This document shows positions 24,722 to 32,925 of a stretch of 64,000 nucleotides of DNA, piece by piece. The notes under the pieces were generated by a model. That model made no database searches, was not told the origin of the DNA, and worked only from the letters and a program-made list of their open reading frames with translations. The stretch comes from Marinococcus luteus_A (GTDB taxonomy: Bacteria > Bacillota > Bacilli > Bacillales > Marinococcaceae). The stretch covers positions 1 through 64,000 of the forward strand of contig NZ_JAXRUV010000006.1 of assembly GCF_034497705.1 (NCBI RefSeq), in the 5' to 3' direction. Each line of letters opens with the position of its first letter. Position 1 is the stretch's first letter. A program made the position numbers and the translations under genes.

Positions 24722-25597
24722 TTATTTTCCGCTATTTTTCACGTAGTAAAAAAGGCTGCTCATGTCTTTTTCTCCAAACCCTTCGCGATCCGCCTCTTCG
24801 AATAAAGAAAGAACTTCCTTTCCTGCCTTTGGAATAACTCCTACGCGATTACTCATTTCATTAGCCAGGCCAAGATCCTTTAAAAGCAGCTCCAAAGCAA
24901 ATCCGGGTTCCTCTTTGTTTTCCTGGATGAATTCCTTATAGTGCCTGTCGTAGATTTTGCTCTGCCCCATACTGTTTGTGATAACGGAATGAAGCATTTC
25001 CAGATCAACTCCTGCTTTTTCCGCCATCGTTAATCCTTCGCTTACCGCTGCAGTATGCATACCTACCATATACTGATTAATCAACTTCACCTTTGTACCT
25101 TTGCCAATGCTGCCGGCATACGTAATATTTTTCCCTACTGCTTCAAAAATCGGTCTGGCTTTTTCAAAAGCCTCTTCGCTTCCGCCAACCATCACAGCAA
25201 GCGTTCCAGCTTTTGCACCTGTCGTACCACCGCTTACCGGAGCATCCAGATAGTCTACGCCCTTTTGGGCAGCCTCTGCTTCGATCTTTTCATGAAGCTC
25301 TGCAGACACGGTACTGAAATCAATTACGAGAAGTCCTGGCGAAGCGTTTGTAATGACGCCGTTTTCCCCGAGCATCATTTCTTCTACATGCTCTGGTTTT
25401 GGAAGGCAGGTCATAACGAGATCCATTACTCCAGCTGCCTCTGCCGGAGTAATGCCGACAGTGCCCCCGGCTTCCTGAAATCGGTCTTCCTTTTCGTTTC
25501 CTTTATTAATTCCGTAGACGTCAAATCCTTTATTCAAAATATTCAGAGCCATTGGCATGCCCATGTTTCCAAGTCCGATGAAAGCAGCTTTTTTCAT
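24722..25597 (-). CDS. 3-hydroxyisobutyrate dehydrogenase family NAD(P)-dependent oxidoreductase
   Basis: Beta-hydroxyacid dehydrogenase of 291 residues. The Rossmann motif is FIGLGNMGMPMA (6-17), the substrate-binding signature is DAPVSGGTTGAKAGTLAVMVGG, and the catalytic Lys is in GKGTKVKLINQYMVG. I start at ATG 25597 (AGGGAGA upstream), not 15 codons earlier. The family also includes tartronate semialdehyde reductase and L-threonate/succinic-semialdehyde-type enzymes, so the substrate is open. Five bases separate it from the upstream yciI-like gene, indicating an operon. Confidence 0.87.
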   Translation of the reverse strand: MKKAAFIGLGNMGMPMALNILNKGFDVYGINKGNEKEDRFQEAGGTVGITPAEAAGVMDLVMTCLPKPEHVEEMMLGENGVITNASPGLLVIDFSTVSAELHEKIEAEAAQKGVDYLDAPVSGGTTGAKAGTLAVMVGGSEEAFEKARPIFEAVGKNITYAGSIGKGTKVKLINQYMVGMHTAAVSEGLTMAEKAGVDLEMLHSVITNSMGQSKIYDRHYKEFIQENKEEPGFALELLLKDLGLANEMSNRVGVIPKAGKEVLSLFEEADREGFGEKDMSSLFYYVKNSGK

Positions 25598-25602
25598 AAC
25601 TA

Positions 25603-25884
25603 TTATTCTCCCTTCGTCCAGACATGTGATTTCATATCCCACTCATGCATATGATAATCTCGGGCACCAAGCTGTATGTAAGGATCCTGTTCTACAATTT
25701 CCCGGACAGCTTCCTCTTTTTCTCCGCGGTACATGATTAAGCCGCCGGTACCATCGACAAAACGTCCATAAGCAATCACGTTTCCGTTCAGCTCTTCATC
25801 CTCGAGAAATTTCAAATGCTGAGAACGAAACTTTTGTGATTTTTCTTCATCCTTCATTGTAAGAAATACAGCAAATATCTTCAT
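25603..25884 (-). CDS. YciI-family protein
   Basis: A 93-residue ferredoxin-like (alpha+beta dimeric barrel) protein: MKIFAVFLTMKDEEKSQKFRSQHLKFLEDEELNGNVIAYGRFVDGTGGLIMYRG, with the His/Asp pair (QHLKFLED) that may be catalytic in this family. The start at ATG 25884 has AAAGGAGG eight bases upstream. It is the promoter-proximal gene of a two-gene unit with the dehydrogenase. Some YciI proteins act as dehalogenase- or lactonase-like domains; the role here is unknown, perhaps in the same degradative step as the dehydrogenase. Confidence 0.82.
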   Translation of the reverse strand: MKIFAVFLTMKDEEKSQKFRSQHLKFLEDEELNGNVIAYGRFVDGTGGLIMYRGEKEEAVREIVEQDPYIQLGARDYHMHEWDMKSHVWTKGE

Positions 25885-26060
25885 TATAGTCCTCCTTTGA
25901 ATTCTTTCTACTTTATTATAGTCGTTGTTATCCAATATTTACATAGATGAAGGGGTTTTCACACGGCTTCCTTTTGACCTTCGGGGTAAGTTACGATACA
26001 CTAACCCTGTTCTAAAGCGTTTTATGCTGAAATTATCGTTTGTGAGAGGGGACACCATCG

Positions 26061-27056
26061 TTGGTTTTTTTATTCTTTCTTTTGGCAGCTGTCGTTACAG
26101 TTATCGCAGCCACCAAGCTGTCTTCATACTCTGACATCATTAGTGAAAAATCTTCGCTTGGCGGTATGATGGTCGGGACCCTTTTACTGGCCGGGGCCAC
26201 TTCCCTTCCCGAGGTTACCACCAGCTTAACGGCTGTGTTTTTGGATAACCCGGACATTGCGGTGGGCAACGTGCTTGGGAGTAACTTATTTAACATTCTT
26301 ATTATTGCTGTATTCGATATTTTTTATCGTCGCAAGCAGCTGTTTAACCGTGTCTCCCCAGGTCATACATATACTGCCGGGCTGGGAGCCGTGCTTGCTT
26401 TTGTCACCGGGGCGGCTTTTCTCCTGCAGCTCTCCTGGAGCGTTTTTGGCGTCGGTGTTGATGCACTTATCCTTCTGGTTTTCTATGTAGTAGGAATTGT
26501 CTGGGCAAACCGCCAGAACGAGGGCGTGATTCCTGATGAGGAAGAACAGGACGTGCCAAAGCCCGACCTCTCCTTACGTCAGGCCGGTACGGGATTTGTA
26601 ATCGCTGCTTTATTTACGCTCGCTGCCGGTACTGTTCTCACTACCACCGGTGACCGGATCGCCGTTATCACCGGACTCGGCTCGAGTTTTATCGGAAGTT
26701 TTTTAATCGCTGCTTCGACGTCCCTCCCCGAAGCCGTTTCTGTTTTTGTAGCGATGAAGCTGAGAAACTACAATCTCGCCCTGGGGTCCATTTTAGGCAG
26801 CAATCTCTTCAATTTGACTCTGCTTGCCCTGAGCGATATTTTCTATAGAGGCGAACCTATCATTTCTGCAGCAAGCCGGACAAATCTGGTGACTTCGCTC
26901 GGCATTACGCTGCTCGCAGTTATAGTATTTTACGCTGTTTTCCGGGGAAACAAAAGAAAAACGTCGGTCTTTTATCTTTGGCCTTCCCTCACGCTTATTA
27001 TTGTATATTTTATCGCTTCGTATTTAACCTTTATTGGTCTCGGAGCAGAATGGTGA
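26061..27056 (+). CDS. Sodium/calcium exchanger (CaCA superfamily) membrane protein
   Basis: Integral membrane antiporter of 331 residues with about ten hydrophobic segments in two homologous halves. The duplicated alpha repeats are visible: MVGTLLLAGATSLPEVTTSLTAVFLDNPDIAVGNVLGSNLFN (about 37-78) and GLGSSFIGSFLIAASTSLPEAVSVFVAMKLRNYNLALGSILGSNLFN (about 206-252). Each has the GA/STSLPE ion-binding motif. An acidic loop (PDEEEQD) separates the halves. It starts at TTG 26061 with AGAGGGGAC upstream. It probably exchanges Ca2+ or another cation for Na+ or H+. Confidence 0.9.
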   Translation: MVFLFFLLAAVVTVIAATKLSSYSDIISEKSSLGGMMVGTLLLAGATSLPEVTTSLTAVFLDNPDIAVGNVLGSNLFNILIIAVFDIFYRRKQLFNRVSPGHTYTAGLGAVLAFVTGAAFLLQLSWSVFGVGVDALILLVFYVVGIVWANRQNEGVIPDEEEQDVPKPDLSLRQAGTGFVIAALFTLAAGTVLTTTGDRIAVITGLGSSFIGSFLIAASTSLPEAVSVFVAMKLRNYNLALGSILGSNLFNLTLLALSDIFYRGEPIISAASRTNLVTSLGITLLAVIVFYAVFRGNKRKTSVFYLWPSLTLIIVYFIASYLTFIGLGAEW

Positions 27057-27063
27057 TGAAGCT

Positions 27064-27240
27064 ATGACAGACAGGATTCGTTTATGGATGGCCGTAACAG
27101 CTTTCTTGTGGGTGGCAGCGCTCGTCCTGCAGGCACGACTTTCAGATTTTCCCGCCTGGCCGGGGCTTTTGCTTTTTATCTTACTTGTATTTGAATGGGC
27201 CGCCGTGCTTGTCCTTAAATATAAAAGCCGGCAGAAATAA
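27064..27240 (+). CDS. Small two-span membrane protein (58 aa)
   Basis: MTDRIRLWMAVTAFLWVAAL begins a first membrane helix, followed by a short loop and a second helix (GLLLFILLVFEWAAVLVLKY) with a basic end. I use ATG 27064. A TTG ten codons earlier overlaps the exchanger gene and is a weaker choice. It starts eight bases after the exchanger stop and ends 28 bases before trpS, so it is probably co-transcribed with both. No family is recognised. Confidence 0.6.
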   Translation: MTDRIRLWMAVTAFLWVAALVLQARLSDFPAWPGLLLFILLVFEWAAVLVLKYKSRQK

Positions 27241-27268
27241 GTTTTTGACAACGAAAGGATGTATACTT

Positions 27269-28258
27269 ATGAAAACCGTTTTTTCCGGTGTTCAGCCGAG
27301 CGGCACGCCCACCATCGGTAACTATTTAGGGGCGATAAAACACTTTGTGGATTTACAGAAGGATTACCGAAGCTTTTTTTGTATTGTGAACCAGCACGCT
27401 ATTACAGTGCCTCAAAATAAGCAGGAGCTTCAGCATAACACCCGGAGTCTCGCGGCTTTATACATCGCTGCCGGACTTGATCCGGAAAAAGCAACTATTT
27501 TTGTTCAATCGGAGGTTCCTGCTCACGCCCAGCTTGGCTGGATGCTGCAATGCATTGCTTATATTGGGGAGCTTGAGCGCATGACCCAGTTTAAAGACAA
27601 AGCAGAGGGCCGCTCCGGTGTTCCCGGTGCTCTTTTGACTTACCCGCCGCTGATGGCCGCAGACATTCTTTTATACGGCACAGATATTGTTCCTGTCGGA
27701 GAAGACCAGAAGCAGCACCTCGAACTGACGCGGACGCTTGCGGAACGGTTTAATCAGCAGTACAACGATATATTCACCGTTCCGGAAACAAAAATAGCGG
27801 GCAGCGGAGCGCGTATTATGTCTCTTCAAAATCCAGAGAAAAAAATGAGCAAATCCGACTCCAATCAAAAGGCTTTTATCTCCATGCTTGACGGCGAAAA
27901 GACGATCATGAAGAAAATAAAGAGCGCTGTGACTGATTCCGGACGCGAAATCCGCTACGATCCTGAAAGCAAACCCGGAGTAAGCAATCTCCTCACAATT
28001 TACGCCATTTCCAAAAACATCAGTATCGAAGAGGCAGAACAAAAGCTCAGCCAGGAAAGCTACGGCTCTCTTAAAGAAGAAACCGGTGCCGCCGTTGCTG
28101 AGATTCTCGTACCGCTTCAGGAGCGCCATGCGGAGCTGATGAACTCTTCGGAACTCGATGACATCCTGGATAAAGGCGCAGAAACGGCCCGTCAGGCTTC
28201 CTCAAAAATGCTCGCAAAAGCAGAGCGTGCCATGGGGCTTGAACGAAAAAAACGGTAG
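27269..28258 (+). CDS. trpS: Tryptophanyl-tRNA synthetase
   Basis: Class I aminoacyl-tRNA synthetase charging tRNA-Trp, 329 residues from ATG 27269 with GAAAGGATG upstream. The HIGH-equivalent is TIGNY (PSGTPTIGNYLGAI, about 10-22) and KMSKS is intact (EKKMSKSDSNQ, near residue 195). DILLYGTDIVPVGEDQKQHLELTR is the tryptophan/ATP site. There is no T-box leader; the gene follows a small membrane-protein gene by 28 bases. An intrinsic terminator follows. Confidence 0.96.
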   Translation: MKTVFSGVQPSGTPTIGNYLGAIKHFVDLQKDYRSFFCIVNQHAITVPQNKQELQHNTRSLAALYIAAGLDPEKATIFVQSEVPAHAQLGWMLQCIAYIGELERMTQFKDKAEGRSGVPGALLTYPPLMAADILLYGTDIVPVGEDQKQHLELTRTLAERFNQQYNDIFTVPETKIAGSGARIMSLQNPEKKMSKSDSNQKAFISMLDGEKTIMKKIKSAVTDSGREIRYDPESKPGVSNLLTIYAISKNISIEEAEQKLSQESYGSLKEETGAAVAEILVPLQERHAELMNSSELDDILDKGAETARQASSKMLAKAERAMGLERKKR

Positions 28259-28259
28259 G

Positions 28260-28287
28260 AGCTCCCAAGTCGGGAGCTTTTATTTTA
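28260..28287 (+). terminator. Terminator of trpS
   Basis: AGCTCCC pairs with GGGAGCT around a five-base loop, followed by TTTATTTTATT. Confidence 0.75.
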
Positions 28288-28341
28288 TTCTTCCCGGGTA
28301 TTAGTATAAGGAAAACACATCCCGCACATGGAGGGTCACAA

Positions 28342-28620
28342 GTGACTGTACGAGAAGAAAAGCAAAAACAGCTGCGTGAACTGCTGAAGGAGTCCGAACA
28401 GCTGCAGCATTCCATCAATCAGCTTGCCCGGGAGCTTGCGAACGAAACCCGGGTTCTGCAGGTGCACTTATATAAAGAACAGAAAGACCAGCTTGAAGAT
28501 ATCACCCGGTATTTTGATGAAGTGAATATGGAGGCCGACCAGACGCGCCCCGAAGCCATTCTCACTATGGCTCTCAATCACTTCCACAACCATTTGATGT
28601 ATGTGAAAAATAATGACTAA
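28342..28620 (+). CDS. Coiled-coil hypothetical protein (92 aa) upstream of the nucleotidyltransferase fusion
   Basis: Almost wholly helical: REEKQKQLRELLKESEQLQHSINQLARELANETRVL gives heptad-like spacing over residues 4-40. A second charged helix follows, and a C-terminal segment carries His (LNHFHNHLMYV). It starts at GTG 28342 with GGAGGG upstream, and its stop is 13 bases before the next ATG. That tight coupling suggests a partner of the fusion enzyme. No known domain recognised. Confidence 0.6.
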   Translation: MTVREEKQKQLRELLKESEQLQHSINQLARELANETRVLQVHLYKEQKDQLEDITRYFDEVNMEADQTRPEAILTMALNHFHNHLMYVKNND

Positions 28621-28633
28621 GGAGGCAGCTGCC

Positions 28634-31189
28634 ATGGATGTAATTTTAACGCACCGCCATATGGATTTTGACGCCCTCGCTTCTGCTGTAGCTGCTTCCA
28701 GACTTTATCCGGAGGCTCGTCTCGTTTTGCAGGACGACCAGTCCGAGGAAGTCAACGAATACCTCGCCCTTTTCAAGGATGAATTCCCATTTGTTTCTTC
28801 CCGGCATATCGATTGGGACAATTTGCATACGGTGATTTTAACCGATGTCTCCGAGCCGGACCGGGCCAGGGACGGCCTCACCTTTTCCTCAGCTCCGTAC
28901 TGGATCATTTATGATCATCACACAAACAAGGAAGCGCCTGATTCAACGGAAGCAGCCATTGACGCCCGGATCGAGCCAACAGGTGCTGCCGTCACTATTC
29001 TCATCGAAGAACTGATTCAGCGGCAGATTTCTCTTACTCCGGTCGAAGCTACCCTTTTTGCTCTCGGGCTTTATACCGATACCGGGTCGCTCGTTTATCC
29101 GAGTACAACGCTTAGAGATCTGCAGGCGGCTGTATTTTTAATGGAGCAGGGCATGAATTTAGACACCGTCGGCCAATACATGGAGGAGTCGCTTTCTCCG
29201 GATCAGCAGTATGCTCTGCGGGCCTACCTTGGAGCAGCAGAAATCATTGAGCGCGAAGGGCTTCAGCTGTTGATTACAAAATTCGATTCCGGCGACAAGC
29301 ATATCGGCGGCTTGAACACCGTCACCTCCAATTTAATAGAAACAACCGGCGCAAGTGCTGTCATTACTTTAACTAGGGCCCAGGGCAAAATATTTGTTAT
29401 CGGGCGCTCGGCTACCGATCGTATTCATCTCCCGGACATTTTAGCCCCGTTCGGCGGAGGCGGACACTCCCGGGCCGGGTCAGCCACTATCAAGGATCAG
29501 CTGCTCGACGATGTTTACGACCAGATCAAATCACAGCTTCAATCTGCAGTCGGCCGCTCCATTACAGCTGAAGAGCTGATGAGCCGGCCGGTAAAAACAC
29601 TGAAGCCTGAAACGACAATCAAGGAAGCGGAAGATATGGTGCTACGCTACGGGCACAGTGGCTTTCCGGTAGTAAACGACCAATACGAATTAGTCGGCAT
29701 TATTTCCCGTCGTGACATTGATAAAGCCATGCACCATCAGCTCGGGCACGCCCCTGTCAAAGGCTACATGAGTTCCAATCTCCATACCGCCTCCCCCTCT
29801 CACCGGTTTGAAGAACTTCAGCAGCAGATGGTCCACCATAACGTTGGCCGGCTTCCCATTATTGATCACCGAGGTGCATTAATCGGGCTCGTCTCGCGAA
29901 GCGATATCATTGCCCGGCTTCGTGAAGATTCTACCGCAGCAGAAACCGTCAATATGGAGGAAAACATGCGCACGACTCTGCCGGATTCCATCCAACAGTG
30001 GCTTCAGGCCGTCGGAGAAGAAGGCGCCCGTCAGCATTTGCGCACCTATCTGATCGGGGGAGTCGTTCGCGACATTATTTTGCAAAAGGGAAATGAAGAT
30101 ATCGACATTGCCGTTGAAGGCGACGGCATAGCTTTTGCTTCGGACATTGCCTCCAAATGGAACGGAGAACTCCACAAGCACGAAGCTTTTGGCACTGCTA
30201 CGATCATCTGGCCAGACGGGTTAAAAATGGATATCGCAAGCTCCCGGACCGAATTTTATGAAAAACCCGGTTCCCTGCCAGACGTGGAGAGCTCCACCTT
30301 GAAAGAGGACCTGTTCCGGAGGGATTTTACGATCAATGCCATGGCTCTTGCCCTTCATCCCGAAGAGTTTGGAGATCTCATCGACCATTTTTCAGGACTA
30401 GAGGATTTAAAACGGGGGGCCATTCGGGTGCTGCACAATTTAAGCTTTGTCGAAGACCCGACCCGCATTCTCCGTGCCGTCCGCTTTGAACACCGTTTTG
30501 GATTTGCAATGGATCATGAAACAGAAGCGTTTATTGCGCAGGCGGTTAACGCGATTCATGCTCTGTCTACAGATAGAATACTCGCTGAATTTCAGCGTCT
30601 GACTGCTGAAATGCCTCCTGCCCAGCTGTTTTATCGTCTCCAGAAGCTTGACGTTTTATCGGCATTTCTCCCTGGTGCTGTATGGGACGATGCAGCCGAA
30701 CGGCTGCTTCCGTATATTACCGACCTCCAATCGTCTTTGTTTATGACCCTGCTGCCGTTATTTCTGCAGGAAAGCGGCCGGGTGCTTTCTGCCGAGCGGG
30801 TCGCCGTGCGGAAGCAGGATAAACAGCTCGTACGGCACGTGCACCACCTGCTCGATGAAAGCTGGGATGCCTCTATCGAAAGACCCGGTGATTTTCACCG
30901 CACTGCTGCCCATGTCTCCCCTCTTTCTGTTGAAATTGCTGCTTACTGCCTTGAATACAGCGCCGGGCAGCCGGGAAAAGCGGCTTTGCTCAGACAGTAC
31001 CAGGACAAGTGGCAGGACCTGCCGCCGTGGGTTTCCGGCGCCGAACTTCAACGTCTCGGCCTCCAGCCCGGACCCCTTTATAAATTTATTATAAGCGAAA
31101 CCGAAAAAGGCATTATTAACGAAGAAATCACTTCCTCCAGAGAAGCACTGGATTATGCTGAATCCCTTATTCACAGCTATCAGTCCTAA
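28634..31189 (+). CDS. DHH-CBS-CBS-tRNA nucleotidyltransferase fusion (probable A-adding/CCA-adding enzyme)
   Basis: An 851-residue multidomain enzyme. Residues 1-300 are a DHH/DHHA1 phosphoesterase with HRHMDFDALAS (7-17), DVSE (71-74), DHHTN (94-98) and GGGGHSRAGSA (274-284). Two CBS domains follow (about 311-370 and 378-432). The C-terminal half is a class II nucleotidyltransferase: GGVVRD (475-480), the carboxylate pair Asp489/Asp491 in DIDIAVEG, RRDFTINAMA (562-571) and EDPTRILRAVRF (607-618). Start at ATG 28634 with TAAGGAGG. In other bacteria this architecture occurs in poly(A) polymerase-like or A-adding enzymes paired with a separate CC-adding enzyme; activity here is inferred. Confidence 0.88.
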   Translation: MDVILTHRHMDFDALASAVAASRLYPEARLVLQDDQSEEVNEYLALFKDEFPFVSSRHIDWDNLHTVILTDVSEPDRARDGLTFSSAPYWIIYDHHTNKEAPDSTEAAIDARIEPTGAAVTILIEELIQRQISLTPVEATLFALGLYTDTGSLVYPSTTLRDLQAAVFLMEQGMNLDTVGQYMEESLSPDQQYALRAYLGAAEIIEREGLQLLITKFDSGDKHIGGLNTVTSNLIETTGASAVITLTRAQGKIFVIGRSATDRIHLPDILAPFGGGGHSRAGSATIKDQLLDDVYDQIKSQLQSAVGRSITAEELMSRPVKTLKPETTIKEAEDMVLRYGHSGFPVVNDQYELVGIISRRDIDKAMHHQLGHAPVKGYMSSNLHTASPSHRFEELQQQMVHHNVGRLPIIDHRGALIGLVSRSDIIARLREDSTAAETVNMEENMRTTLPDSIQQWLQAVGEEGARQHLRTYLIGGVVRDIILQKGNEDIDIAVEGDGIAFASDIASKWNGELHKHEAFGTATIIWPDGLKMDIASSRTEFYEKPGSLPDVESSTLKEDLFRRDFTINAMALALHPEEFGDLIDHFSGLEDLKRGAIRVLHNLSFVEDPTRILRAVRFEHRFGFAMDHETEAFIAQAVNAIHALSTDRILAEFQRLTAEMPPAQLFYRLQKLDVLSAFLPGAVWDDAAERLLPYITDLQSSLFMTLLPLFLQESGRVLSAERVAVRKQDKQLVRHVHHLLDESWDASIERPGDFHRTAAHVSPLSVEIAAYCLEYSAGQPGKAALLRQYQDKWQDLPPWVSGAELQRLGLQPGPLYKFIISETEKGIINEEITSSREALDYAESLIHSYQS

Positions 31190-31192
31190 ATG

Positions 31193-31228
31193 AAAAAAGT
31201 CTGGGCGCATAGGCCCAGACTTTTTTTT
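31193..31228. terminator. Bidirectional terminator between the fusion gene and fabF
   Basis: AAAAAAGTCTGGGC pairs with GCCCAGACTTTTTT around GCATAG (minor slippage), with T-runs on both strands between convergent genes. Confidence 0.85.
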
Positions 31229-32471
31229 ATGCCTGCCATTTTTTAAATGCCAGAGTAGCGTTATGTCCGCCAAATCCAAAGGTATTGCTTAAAACGGCCT
31301 GGATATCACCTTTCCGGGCTTCGTTTGGAACGTAATCGAGATCACATTCCGGATCCGGCTCGTGCAGGTTAATAGTCGGCGGCACTACATTATCCTTTAA
31401 AGAAAGAATACTGAATATAGCTTCAATACCCCCGGTTGCCCCGAGCAGATGACCGGTCATCGATTTTGTTGAGCTCATCCATACACTGTCTGCATGGTCC
31501 TGAAATACCTTTCGTACAGCTGTCGTTTCAAATTTATCATTGTACTGCGTACTGGTACCGTGGGCGTTAATGTACTGAATGTCTTCTGCTGTAAGCCCTG
31601 CATCGTCCATAGCCATCTGCATGGAGCGCTGGGCACCTTCACCGTCCGGTGCTGGAGCTGTCAGATGATACGCATCTCCGGTAGAGCCGTAGCCGACGAT
31701 TTCAGCATAAATTTCCGCGCCCCTCGCTTCGGCGGACTCCAGGCTTTCAAGCATCAGTATGCCCGCTCCTTCGCCCATTACAAACCCGTCCCGGTTTTTA
31801 TCAAACGGGCGGGACGCCGTATTTGGATCTTCATTCATGGTAATCGCCTTTGCCGAACTAAAGCCTGCAATCGCCATTTTCGTAATCGGGGCTTCTGTTC
31901 CGCCTGTAATCATGGCATCGGCATCGCCGCGCTGAATCACTTTATATGCGTCTCCAATCGAGTTGGAGCCTGTAGCACAGGCCGTAACCGTACAGGAATT
32001 CACTCCTTTGGCACCTGTATAAATGGACACCTGGCCGGAAGCCATGTCCGGGATCATCATCGGTACAAAGAACGGGCTCACGCGTTTATAGCCGCGCTCC
32101 ATGAAGTTCTGGAACTGAGTCTCATACGTTTCCATGCCGCCGATGCCAGAGCCTATCCAAACGCCGGTCCGTGCTGCATTTTCCTCTGTAATTGTATACC
32201 CCGCGTCCTCAAGCGCCTGCATGGAAGCTACAATAGCAAACTGGGTGAATCGGTCCATTTTCCGCAGTTCTTTTTTTTCCAAATAGGCCGACGGATCGAA
32301 GTCCGTTACTTCTCCCCCGATTTTCATCGGAAGCTCGGAGACATCCACCCTTTCGATAGCACTAATGCCGGAGATGCCGTCCACAGCATTTTTCCACGAA
32401 GATTCCACTGTCTGACCCAGCGGGTTGACTGTCCCCATTCCTGTTACAACCACTCGCCTGTTTTCATTCAT
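31227..32471 (-). CDS. fabF: 3-oxoacyl-[acyl-carrier-protein] synthase II
   Basis: Condensing enzyme of fatty-acid elongation. The Cys-His-His triad is in TVTACATGSNSIGDAYK, INAHGTSTQYND and MTGHLLGATGGIEA; 414 residues, intact. AAAGGAGAG precedes ATG 32471, and a TAGACA-17-TAAAAT promoter lies about 95 bases upstream. In B. subtilis fabHA lies immediately upstream in the same operon; here it is absent, and a short membrane-peptide gene and argF occupy that side. Confidence 0.96.
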   Translation of the reverse strand: MNENRRVVVTGMGTVNPLGQTVESSWKNAVDGISGISAIERVDVSELPMKIGGEVTDFDPSAYLEKKELRKMDRFTQFAIVASMQALEDAGYTITEENAARTGVWIGSGIGGMETYETQFQNFMERGYKRVSPFFVPMMIPDMASGQVSIYTGAKGVNSCTVTACATGSNSIGDAYKVIQRGDADAMITGGTEAPITKMAIAGFSSAKAITMNEDPNTASRPFDKNRDGFVMGEGAGILMLESLESAEARGAEIYAEIVGYGSTGDAYHLTAPAPDGEGAQRSMQMAMDDAGLTAEDIQYINAHGTSTQYNDKFETTAVRKVFQDHADSVWMSSTKSMTGHLLGATGGIEAIFSILSLKDNVVPPTINLHEPDPECDLDYVPNEARKGDIQAVLSNTFGFGGHNATLAFKKWQA

Positions 32472-32564
32472 GCTACTCTCTCCTTTGTTATCTTCCGCAT
32501 TCTCATGTATATACTCCCTGCCTATGTATGAATCAGGCTGGATGTTTTCAATAGTCTGGGAATA

Positions 32565-32593
32565 ATTTTATACGAGTCACGCACGGTTGTCTA
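32565..32593 (-). promoter_or_regulatory. Sigma-A promoter of fabF
   Basis: TAGACA (32593-32588) and TAAAAT (32570-32565) are 17 bases apart on the minus strand. I looked for the FapR operator (TTAGTACC..GGTACTAA-like) around it and saw none. Confidence 0.5.
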
Positions 32594-32624
32594 CTTTCTG
32601 CACGCCGTTTTATTCATATAATCT

Positions 32625-32798
32625 TTATTCCTCTACGAACGAACGGTGGTATGTCCATTCGGCGATCAGCGCTCCCGTGATAGCTGTAAGAATGGCCGTC
32701 GTCTGGCTTCCCTGAAAAAAATACACGACACCTAAATACACAGCAATCAATACGCAAATAAAAATAATTACCCCTGCTGCAGCACGTTTCACTGTCAT
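32625..32798 (-). CDS. Small membrane protein (57 aa) between argF and fabF
   Basis: The ATG at 32798 follows GGGAGGGATGAC. The peptide starts MTVKRAAAG, then has a strong membrane helix (VIIFICVLIAVYLGVVYFF) and a second weaker one (AILTAITGALIAEW), ending in charged residues (YHRSFVEE). It lies on the same strand as fabF, whose promoter begins right after it. Being under 60 codons it is easily missed. Family not recognised; position resembles the small yjz genes near this locus in B. subtilis. Confidence 0.65.
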   Translation of the reverse strand: MTVKRAAAGVIIFICVLIAVYLGVVYFFQGSQTTAILTAITGALIAEWTYHRSFVEE

Positions 32799-32885
32799 GT
32801 CATCCCTCCCGCTGCTTACCGGCTTCCCGGCAATTATACAAGCAGAAACACGCTAATCCAAGTGATTATCCTCCTTTCTTCACAT

Positions 32886-32922
32886 AAAAGAAACCGTCCC
32901 TGTATATTAGGAACGGTTTCAC
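32886..32922 (-). terminator. Terminator of the arginine operon
   Basis: GTGAAACCGTTCC pairs with GGGACGGTTTC (minus strand) around a TAATATACA loop, followed by TTTTATG. It lies right after the argF stop. Confidence 0.75.
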
Positions 32923-32925
32923 AGT

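Noticed and set aside
27241..27268. T-box leader for trpS
   Set aside because: The gap is only 28 bases and holds just the ribosome binding site.
31494..32531. 345-codon open frame on the plus strand
   Set aside because: It is antisense to the intact, fully recognisable fabF gene and shows the His/Cys/Arg-rich composition of a codon-bias shadow.
32472..32620. FapR operator upstream of fabF
   Set aside because: No sequence near the known FapR palindrome could be found; the same negative result holds upstream of fabI.
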